A stretch of 11,542 nucleotides of DNA from Paracoccaceae bacterium (lineage in GTDB: Bacteria; Pseudomonadota; Alphaproteobacteria; Rhodobacterales; Rhodobacteraceae). Below the pieces are notes generated by a model. That model searched no databases. It was not told the origin of the DNA and saw nothing but the letters and a program-made list of their open reading frames with translations. The position numbers and the translations under genes are program-made. Shown here piece by piece: positions 5,982-11,542 of the stretch. The DNA is taken from assembly GCA_027080755.1 (NCBI GenBank), contig JALWQC010000442.1:1-11542 (forward strand), read 5' to 3'. Numbering within the stretch: the first letter of the stretch is position 1; each line of letters starts with the position of its first letter.

Positions 5982-8210
5982 TCAGTCATTCCCTGTATTT
6001 GTGTCCCGAAGAAGCGGCAACACCACGCAGGCCTCTGCCCCGCGGCTGTCGGCCCCTTCAAAGGCCGGTGCATCGCGCAGATCCAGATGCCCGTCGTGTT
6101 CCTCGATAATCTTTTTCACAATCGACAGGCCCAGCCCTGTCCCCTTGTCGCGGTGGGTTACATAAGGCTCGAACAGGCGCGCCCTGTGTTCCTGCGGCAG
6201 CCCGATGCCGTTGTCCTGTATGCGGATGGTCACCGTATCCTCCGCCGGCTCTACCAGCACGCGCACCTCGCCGGTCGGCTCGGGCTTTTCGGCGATTGCC
6301 TCGCGCGCGTTCTTGATCAGGTTGGTAAAGGCCTGCCCCAGCAAGGTCGGATCCAGATTGACCATCAGCGGCCCCTCGGGGGCGTGCAGCGTTACGGGGA
6401 TATCGGGATCGGCCTCGTTCTGCAGCAGGACCACGCCGCGCAGGATTTCCAGCACGTCCGCCGGGCGCCTTTCCGGGGCCGGCATGCGGGCGAATTTGGC
6501 GAATTCATCGACAATCCGGCGCAAATCCCCCGTCTGGCGGATGATCACATCGGCATATTGTTCCAGCGTCGCGCGATCCTCGCCCACCATCGGGCCGAAC
6601 TTGCGCCGCAGCCGGTCGGCCGATAACTGGATCGGAGTCAGCGGATTCTTGATTTCATGGGCAATGCGGCGCGCCACATCCCCCCAGGCGGCCATGCGTT
6701 GCGCCGATACCAGATCGGTCACATCGTCAAAGGCAATCACATAGCCCTCTACCCCGCCGTCCTGCCCCCTGCGCGAGGCAATGCGCACCAGCAGGTTTTC
6801 ATGCACACCGGCGCGAATGACCTCTACCTCGCCCTGCGCCACAACGCGGGCGCGGCGCAGAAGTTTTTCGAACAGCGGGACAAATTCGGGCACGATCTCG
6901 CGCAAGGGCCCGCCCAGAACGATCCCGTTGTCCAGCCCCAGCATTTTGGTCGCCGCCGCATTCAGGAATTCCACGTTGCCCTCACTGTCCAGCCCGATCA
7001 CGCCGGCCGTGACCCCCGACAGCACGGAATCAAACAGACGGCGGCTTTTTTCCGTTTCCTCGTTGACGGCCAGAAGCGCGTTGCGCTGCCCGCGCAGCTG
7101 CGCGATCATATTGTTGAACACCCGCCCGAGCATGGCAATCTCGTCGTCGCCTTCCTCTTCGATCACGCGCACATCCAGATTGCCCTGCCCCACACGCTCC
7201 GCCGCGCCGGCCAGCCGCCCGACGGGGCGCGACAGACGTTCGGCGAACCACATGCCGAACCAGACAGCCGCCAGAATGACAATCAGCGCAAAGCCCAGAT
7301 AGATCAGGGCGAATTCGAACAACAGCTTGCCACGGTCGCTTTCCAGCTGGTTATACAGCAGCACGGTTTCCTTGGTGTCATCCAGCAGCCCCAGAATGCT
7401 GCCGTCCACCTTGCGCGACACATAGAGCAACCGGTTGGCATAGGCCTTCAGCGCCAGCAGCGCGCGGAATTCGTTGTTGGGCCAGTCCTGTATAATCACC
7501 GTTTCCCCGGACAGGGCACGGCGGATATCGTCCGGGGACGGCTTTTCATAGTCGAACAGATAGGAGCGGTCGCCCCGGGCCACCAGATTGCCGGCGCTGT
7601 CGATGATAAAGGCCTCGGACAGGGCGCGCTGCATTTGCAGCTGGCCACGGTTCAGATACTGGCGCAACTCGCCGTCGCTCAGCAAGGGCACGCGCCGTTT
7701 TTGCGCATCCAGATAGTTTGCCAGCTGTTTGGCGTCGGCCAGAAGCGTGTCGCGATGTTCGTTCTCATAGGCCTGCGCTGCGGTTAACGAGTTGTTCACC
7801 ACGTTGCGCACCCGGTCCGAGAACCACCCCTCCAGCCCGAAATTCAGCGTGATCGCGGCAAAAATCGCCACCAGAACCGTGGGGATAAGCGCGGTCATGG
7901 TGAAAACCGCCGTTAGCCGCATGTGCAGCTTCGATCCGGCCGAGCGGCGCCGCCGTGCCGCGATAATCTTTACCACCTGACGCGCCACCAGCGCCACGAT
8001 CACCAGCACATAGACCAGATCGACCAGCACGATATAACGCAGGTATTGCGAATTTCCGGTGCGATCAAAAGCCCCGAAAAACAGCAACGTCAGCCCCACC
8101 AGCACCGGCCCGAGCAAGGCCAGAGTCAGCGTCACGGCACTGCGCACCGCTTTTTTGTTGCGCAGCGCCTCCAGACGCGAAAACCCTGTTCTGAGGACAC
8201 TTTGTTGCAA
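5982..8210 (-). CDS. ntrY: NtrY, membrane-bound sensor histidine kinase
   Basis: This 742-residue inner-membrane kinase phosphorylates NtrX and is tied to nitrogen and, in some relatives, redox signalling. Hydrophobic segments lie at about 24-47, 57-80, 100-122 and 297-322. The region between the last two (about 123-296) is the likely periplasmic sensor. Then come HAMP (about 319-372), PAS (about 388-500), the DHp domain with the H box AHEIKNP (H518) and the ATPase domain with N box NLIKN (630-634), DNGIGL (666-671) and GTGLGL (690-695). All kinase motifs are intact. The start is uncertain: the reading frame has an in-frame TAA upstream at about 8241-8243 and no ATG before residue 97, so TTG at 8210 is the best candidate despite no clear Shine-Dalgarno sequence. 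The gene follows ntrC by 44 bp and abuts ntrX. Confidence 0.94.
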   Translation of the reverse strand: MQQSVLRTGFSRLEALRNKKAVRSAVTLTLALLGPVLVGLTLLFFGAFDRTGNSQYLRYIVLVDLVYVLVIVALVARQVVKIIAARRRRSAGSKLHMRLTAVFTMTALIPTVLVAIFAAITLNFGLEGWFSDRVRNVVNNSLTAAQAYENEHRDTLLADAKQLANYLDAQKRRVPLLSDGELRQYLNRGQLQMQRALSEAFIIDSAGNLVARGDRSYLFDYEKPSPDDIRRALSGETVIIQDWPNNEFRALLALKAYANRLLYVSRKVDGSILGLLDDTKETVLLYNQLESDRGKLLFEFALIYLGFALIVILAAVWFGMWFAERLSRPVGRLAGAAERVGQGNLDVRVIEEEGDDEIAMLGRVFNNMIAQLRGQRNALLAVNEETEKSRRLFDSVLSGVTAGVIGLDSEGNVEFLNAAATKMLGLDNGIVLGGPLREIVPEFVPLFEKLLRRARVVAQGEVEVIRAGVHENLLVRIASRRGQDGGVEGYVIAFDDVTDLVSAQRMAAWGDVARRIAHEIKNPLTPIQLSADRLRRKFGPMVGEDRATLEQYADVIIRQTGDLRRIVDEFAKFARMPAPERRPADVLEILRGVVLLQNEADPDIPVTLHAPEGPLMVNLDPTLLGQAFTNLIKNAREAIAEKPEPTGEVRVLVEPAEDTVTIRIQDNGIGLPQEHRARLFEPYVTHRDKGTGLGLSIVKKIIEEHDGHLDLRDAPAFEGADSRGAEACVVLPLLRDTNTGND
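5990..5994 (-). promoter_or_regulatory. Ribosome binding site deciding the ntrX start
   Basis: Minus-strand AGGGA sits 9 nt before the ATG at 5980 and directly against the ATG at 5989. The spacing favours the inner start, which gives the N-terminus MGDILVVDDE, resembling MSDILIVDDE that I recall for relatives. The site is inside the last codons of ntrY, so the two genes are probably translationally coupled. Confidence 0.5.
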
Positions 8211-8214
8211 GACG

Positions 8215-8250
8215 GTTACAGAATCCGTTGTTGACGCTATTTACTGTGAC
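8215..8250. repeat. Imperfect dyad in the ntrC-ntrY gap
   Basis: The minus strand carries GTCACAG (8250-8244) and CTGTAAC (8221-8215), which match as an inverted repeat at 6 of 7 positions across a 22-base spacer. It fills most of the 44 bp gap and lies just ahead of the ntrY TTG start. It could be an operator for ntrYX or a chance match. I see no convincing -35/-10 pair in the gap. Confidence 0.25.
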
Positions 8251-8254
8251 AAGT

Positions 8255-9694
8255 TTACATCAACTTTTTGCCCCGTGTCACCTGAATGTCCAGCTCTTTG
8301 ATCTTTTTTCGTAACGTATTGCGGTTGATTCCCAGCAATTCGGCTGTTTTCAGCTGGTTTCCGCGCGTGGCGGCCAGGGACAGGGCGATCAGGGGCAGCT
8401 CTACCTCTTGCAGGATGCGGTTATAGAGTCCCGGCGGGGGCAGGCTGTCGCCGTGCAGATCGAAATAGCGGCGCAGGTGGGTTTCCACCGATTTGGACAG
8501 CCGCTCGCCCCGCGGTTCCGCCGGTTCTATGGCCGAGCTGGGGCGCATCTGGATTTCCTGCGTCACGATACGGTCGCTGATGACATCCTCGGCACAGAGC
8601 ACGGCCAGCCGGCGCATCAGGTTTTCCAGCTCGCGGACGTTGCCGCTCCAGGGTTGTTGCTTCAGAACCTCGATGGCCTCGTTGGAAATGGCCTTGCCCG
8701 GCAGCCCCTCGGCTTCGGCCTGTCGCAGGAAATGGCGCGCCAGATCGCCGATGTCCTCCAGCCGTTCGCGCAGGGACGGCAGGCGCACCGGCACCACATT
8801 CAGCCGATAGAACAGATCCTCGCGAAAGCGCCCCTCGTTGATCAGGCTGCGCAGGTCCTGGTTGGTGGCGGCGATGATGCGCACATCGGCGCGGCGGGTT
8901 TCAAAGCCCCCGACACGGGTAAATTCCCCCTCCTGCAACACACGCAACAGACGGGTTTGCGCGGTCAGGGGCATGTCGGCCACCTCGTCCAGAAACAGCG
9001 TGCCCTTGTCGGCCTGCTCGAAACGGCCCTTGCGGGGCTGGGCAATGCCGGCCTGGGGGTTGGCCTCCAGTCCGAACAGTTCGGTTTCGACATTTTCCGC
9101 CGGAATAGAGGCCAGATTGATCGCCACGAACGGCCCCGCCTTGCGATGGCCAAAATCATGCAGCGCGCGCGCCACCAGTTCCTTGCCCGTGCCCGATTCC
9201 CCTGTCACCATCACCCCCAGATCCGCGTGCATCAGCCGCGCCATGATGCGGTAGACCTCCTGCATGGCGGGGGAGCGGCCGATCAGGGGCAGGTCCTCGT
9301 CCTTTTCCGCCGTCTCTCTGGCGGGGGCGGGTCTATGGGACAGCGCCTTGTTTACCGTCGCCAGAAAATCCTTCAGATCAAAGGGCTTGGGCAGATAGTC
9401 ATAGGCGCCCGCCTCGGTGGCGCGGATGGCGGTCATGACGGTGTTTTGCGCGCTCATGACGATCACGGGCAACTCGGGACGTTTCTTGCGGATCGCCGGC
9501 AGGATGTCCAGCGTATCGCCGTCGGGCATCATCACGTCGGTCACGACCACGTCGCCCTCGCCCTCCTCTATCCAGCGCCAGAGCGTGGAAACCGCGCCGG
9601 TAGAGCGCACCTTGCAGCCCGCGCGCGTCAGGGCCTGTGACAGCACCGTGCGGATGGTGCGGTCGTCGTCGGCCACTATAATCGTTCCGTCCAT
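8255..9694 (-). CDS. ntrC: NtrC, nitrogen regulation response regulator (sigma-54-independent type)
   Basis: This 479-residue protein is the response regulator of NtrB and activates nitrogen-scavenging genes. The receiver has D10/D11, phosphoacceptor D53, S81 and K103. The AAA+ domain has Walker A GESGTGKE (165-172), Walker B FLDEVAD (234-240) and REDLFYRL (291-298), so ATP binding and hydrolysis look intact. After ELFGLEA the usual GAFTGA is replaced by NPQAGI (212-217), with no length change. R. capsulatus NtrC also lacks GAFTGA and activates housekeeping (sigma-70) RNA polymerase; the same is inferred here. A Fis-type helix-turn-helix spans 445-467. The ATG at 9694 is chosen over an upstream in-frame start at 9775 because it has GGAGGG 6 nt upstream and gives the family N-terminus. 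It begins 2 bp after the ntrB stop. Confidence 0.96.
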   Translation of the reverse strand: MDGTIIVADDDRTIRTVLSQALTRAGCKVRSTGAVSTLWRWIEEGEGDVVVTDVMMPDGDTLDILPAIRKKRPELPVIVMSAQNTVMTAIRATEAGAYDYLPKPFDLKDFLATVNKALSHRPAPARETAEKDEDLPLIGRSPAMQEVYRIMARLMHADLGVMVTGESGTGKELVARALHDFGHRKAGPFVAINLASIPAENVETELFGLEANPQAGIAQPRKGRFEQADKGTLFLDEVADMPLTAQTRLLRVLQEGEFTRVGGFETRRADVRIIAATNQDLRSLINEGRFREDLFYRLNVVPVRLPSLRERLEDIGDLARHFLRQAEAEGLPGKAISNEAIEVLKQQPWSGNVRELENLMRRLAVLCAEDVISDRIVTQEIQMRPSSAIEPAEPRGERLSKSVETHLRRYFDLHGDSLPPPGLYNRILQEVELPLIALSLAATRGNQLKTAELLGINRNTLRKKIKELDIQVTRGKKLM

Positions 9695-9696
9695 GT

Positions 9697-10767
9697 TCAG
9701 CCCTCCGCCGGTCCGCTGTCGCGCCAGATCGGCAGCAGAACCTTGAATGTCGTGCGTCCGGGGCGGGAATCGCATTCCACCACCCCGCCGTGGTCAACGA
9801 TGATCTTCGACACCAGCGACAGCCCCAGCCCCGTGCCGGCGGCCTTGGAACTGACGAAAGGGTCGAACACATCGTTCAGGATATTTTTCGGAATCCCGAT
9901 TCCGTTGTCGCTAACTGTTACCTCCAGCGGCAGGCTTTCCGGTTTTTGTCCCGAAACCTGCAGGCGCACGCCGGGGCGAAAGGCGGTCCTGCCGGTGATG
10001 GTGCCGCCGACCTCGGGGATAGCCTCGGCAGCGTTTTTGAACAGGTTCAGGAACACCTGTATCAGCTGGTCCGCATTGCCCGAGACCGGCGGAAGCGAGG
10101 GGTCGTATTCCTCTATGAAGCGGGCGTGGGTGGCAAATCCGGCCTGTGCTGCACGTTTGGAGCGGTCCAGAATGTCGTGGATGTTGACCGCCGAACGGGT
10201 GGCGGGGCGCAGATCCCCGAACTGTTCCACCCGCGCCACCAGATCGCCGATGCGCTTGATCTCGTCCTGTATCAGCTCTGTCAGCTCGCGGTCGTCGGGG
10301 TCGGCATTCATCGCCAGCAATTGCGCCGCGCCGTTGATCCCCGCCAGCGGGTTGCGGATTTCATGCGCCAGCATCGCCGCCATCCCCGTGACCGAGCGCG
10401 CCGCCGAGCGGTGCGTCAGGCTACGGTCCATCTTTTCCGCCAGCCCGCGCGGATGCAGCAGCAACAAAACCGCCCCCCCGCCCAGGGCCGAGGCATGCAG
10501 GTTGTTCAACCGCGGCGGCAGGTCGCCCCAGGGGACCTCTATGTCGTGCAGCACAACGGACGATCCCCCCGCGCGCGCCTGTTCCAGCAGATCCGTCACG
10601 GCGCTGTTCTGGCCGACGAAATACGAAAAATCCCGCGCCTGCATCTGTTTCAGGGACGTGCGGGCAAAGCTTTCGGCGGCGCTGTTGCAGGTCTGCACGC
10701 GGTTGTCGGGACCAATGGCAAAGGCCGGATAGGGGATCGCGCTCCAGAGGGCTTCGTAATCGCTCAT
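9697..10767 (-). CDS. ntrB: NtrB, soluble nitrogen sensor histidine kinase
   Basis: This 356-residue cytoplasmic kinase phosphorylates NtrC under nitrogen limitation and is normally held in check by PII proteins. A PAS-like sensor domain covers about 1-105. The DHp domain carries the H box AHEIRNP (H135). The ATPase domain has N box NLFKN (241-245), DNGIGI (287-292) and GTGLGL (311-316). There is no membrane segment. The start at 10767 is chosen because the open frame further upstream lies in the wrong frame over dusB, while this ATG overlaps the dusB stop as ATGA and has AGAGGA 6 nt upstream. It is the old nifR2 of Rhodobacter. All kinase residues are present. Confidence 0.96.
   Translation of the reverse strand: MSDYEALWSAIPYPAFAIGPDNRVQTCNSAAESFARTSLKQMQARDFSYFVGQNSAVTDLLEQARAGGSSVVLHDIEVPWGDLPPRLNNLHASALGGGAVLLLLHPRGLAEKMDRSLTHRSAARSVTGMAAMLAHEIRNPLAGINGAAQLLAMNADPDDRELTELIQDEIKRIGDLVARVEQFGDLRPATRSAVNIHDILDRSKRAAQAGFATHARFIEEYDPSLPPVSGNADQLIQVFLNLFKNAAEAIPEVGGTITGRTAFRPGVRLQVSGQKPESLPLEVTVSDNGIGIPKNILNDVFDPFVSSKAAGTGLGLSLVSKIIVDHGGVVECDSRPGRTTFKVLLPIWRDSGPAEG
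9701..9706 (-). promoter_or_regulatory. Strong ribosome binding site of ntrC
   Basis: Minus-strand GGAGGG lies 6 nt before the ntrC ATG, within the final codons of ntrB. It fixes the start at 9694 rather than the in-frame ATG 81 bases upstream, and is the strongest ribosome binding site in the window. It would favour more NtrC than NtrB being made from one transcript. Confidence 0.8.
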
Positions 10768-11542
10768 GCGGCTTCCTCTTGGGGGCAATCGGGCAGACCG
10801 GCGCGCAGCTCGCGCAGGACAACGGCGGGGTTTTGCTCGCGGATGATCCGGTTGCGCAGGGCCATCCCCCCCGTCAGCCGTTCCAGATACCAGCCAAGAT
10901 GCTTGCGCGCGGTTTTGACGCCGGTCTCGGTGCCGTAAAAGGCGATCATATCCTCGTAATGTTCCAGAATGATGTCCTGCAAGGCACCCGCATCCGGCGT
11001 TGCATAGGGCTGCCCCGCCAGTCCGGCCGCCACCTGCGCCAGCAGCCAGGGCCGCCCCTGCGCGCCGCGCCCGATCATCACCCCTGCCGCCTGCGAGTGC
11101 TCCAGCGCCCGCCGCGCCGTGGCCGTATCGACAATATCGCCGTTGGCAATCACCGGAATATCCACCGCCTGCCGGACCGCGCGGATCGCGTCCCAGTCGG
11201 CCGCGCCCTTGTAGAACTGGCACCTCGTGCGCCCGTGGATCGTCACCATCTGCACGCCGGCGTCTTCCGCACGACGCGCGATATCGGGGGCATTCATCGT
11301 GGATTCGTCCCAACCCAGCCGCATCTTCAGGGTGACGGGAATATCGACGGCCTTTACCACCGCCTCTATCAGCGCCAGCGCATGCTCCGGCGTCCGCATC
11401 AGCGCCGAGCCGGAATAGCCGTTGGTAACCTTCTTGGCCGGACAGCCCATGTTGATGTCGATAATCCGCGCGCCCTGACCCGCCAGCATCCGCGCCGATT
11501 CCCCCATCCAGTAAGCCTCGCGGCCGGCGATCTGCACGGCGG
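10764..11542 (-). CDS. dusB: tRNA-dihydrouridine synthase DusB (NifR3), 5' end outside window
   Basis: At least 258 C-terminal residues of a Dus-family flavoenzyme are present. It reduces specific uridines in the tRNA D-loop using FMN and NADPH. The visible frame starts AVQIAGREA and continues past the window edge; the first GTG (11537) encodes an internal valine, not a start, since about 70-80 residues of the TIM barrel are missing. Motifs in order are NMGCPAKKV with the catalytic cysteine (codon 11442-11444), TLKMRLGWD, IHGRTRCQFYKG, VIANGDI and IGRGAQGRPW (FMN phosphate binding). The gene is the nifR3 of Rhodobacter, where it is cotranscribed with ntrB and ntrC. The TGA overlaps the ntrB ATG by 4 bp. 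The promoter of the block should lie upstream of this window. Confidence 0.96.
   Translation of the reverse strand, partial: AVQIAGREAYWMGESARMLAGQGARIIDINMGCPAKKVTNGYSGSALMRTPEHALALIEAVVKAVDIPVTLKMRLGWDESTMNAPDIARRAEDAGVQMVTIHGRTRCQFYKGAADWDAIRAVRQAVDIPVIANGDIVDTATARRALEHSQAAGVMIGRGAQGRPWLLAQVAAGLAGQPYATPDAGALQDIILEHYEDMIAFYGTETGVKTARKHLGWYLERLTGGMALRNRIIREQNPAVVLRELRAGLPDCPQEEAA
10774..10779 (-). promoter_or_regulatory. Ribosome binding site of ntrB inside dusB
   Basis: Minus-strand AGAGGA is 6 nt upstream of the ntrB ATG at 10767 and within the last codons of dusB. Together with the ATGA overlap it sets the ntrB start and suggests that ntrB is translated by ribosomes finishing dusB as well as by new ones. 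Confidence 0.65.

Noticed and set aside
4622..6109. Plus-strand open frame of 495 codons opposite ntrX
   Set aside because: Full-length shadow of ntrX, low-complexity His/Gln-rich product and no ribosome binding site or domain.
8408..9640. Plus-strand open frame of 410 codons opposite ntrC
   Set aside because: Shadow of ntrC with the same biased composition; no motif supports a protein.
9695..9775. 27-codon N-terminal extension of ntrC
   Set aside because: It lies out of frame over the end of ntrB, and the ATG at 9694 has GGAGGG at ideal spacing and gives the receiver-domain N-terminus.
10768..11313. In-register extension of the ntrB frame upstream to 11313
   Set aside because: This part lies out of frame over dusB and is Gly/Arg/Ala-rich shadow sequence; the ATG at 10767 with a good ribosome binding site is the true start.

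Overview
The window is a stretch of alphaproteobacterial chromosome, most likely from a member of the Rhodobacterales (Rhodobacteraceae/Roseobacter group). The reasons are gene order (dusB/nifR3 - ntrB - ntrC - ntrY - ntrX - trkA - trkH - hfq - hflX), high G+C with strong third-position bias, and an NtrC that lacks the sigma-54 contact motif as in Rhodobacter capsulatus. I saw no mobile element, tRNA, rRNA, CRISPR array or sign of recent transfer. All nine genes lie on the minus strand and are transcribed from high to low coordinates. The window starts just past the end of hflX and ends inside dusB.

Layout in transcription order. The 3' three quarters or more of dusB (tRNA-dihydrouridine synthase) overlaps ntrB by 4 bp. 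ntrB (soluble nitrogen sensor kinase) is followed 2 bp later by ntrC (its response regulator). A 44 bp gap carrying an imperfect dyad leads to ntrY (membrane sensor kinase), whose only plausible upstream start is a TTG without a good ribosome binding site. ntrX (its regulator) starts 1 bp after the ntrY stop, or overlaps it by 8 bp if an earlier ATG is used. A 48 bp gap leads to trkA, which overlaps trkH by 1 bp; together they encode a Trk potassium uptake system. A 137 bp gap leads to hfq, with hflX 6 bp behind it.

Functionally the window joins nitrogen sensing (NtrB/NtrC), a second nitrogen- or redox-responsive two-component pair (NtrY/NtrX), potassium uptake (TrkA/TrkH), the RNA chaperone Hfq and the ribosome-associated GTPase HflX. 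Tight spacing suggests blocks dusB-ntrBC, ntrYX, trkAH and hfq-hflX, possibly all reached by read-through. Only the trkH-hfq gap is long enough for a full independent promoter.

This is mostly a conserved housekeeping operon, not an unknown system. The points worth a second look are regulatory or concern catalytic residues. The hfq leader has a heat-shock-sigma-like promoter followed at the expected transcript start by six ARN triplets, a possible Hfq autoregulation site. NtrC lacks the GAFTGA motif. NtrX lacks it too and also has Gly in place of the Walker B glutamate. All functional statements come from reading motifs; no database search was run.
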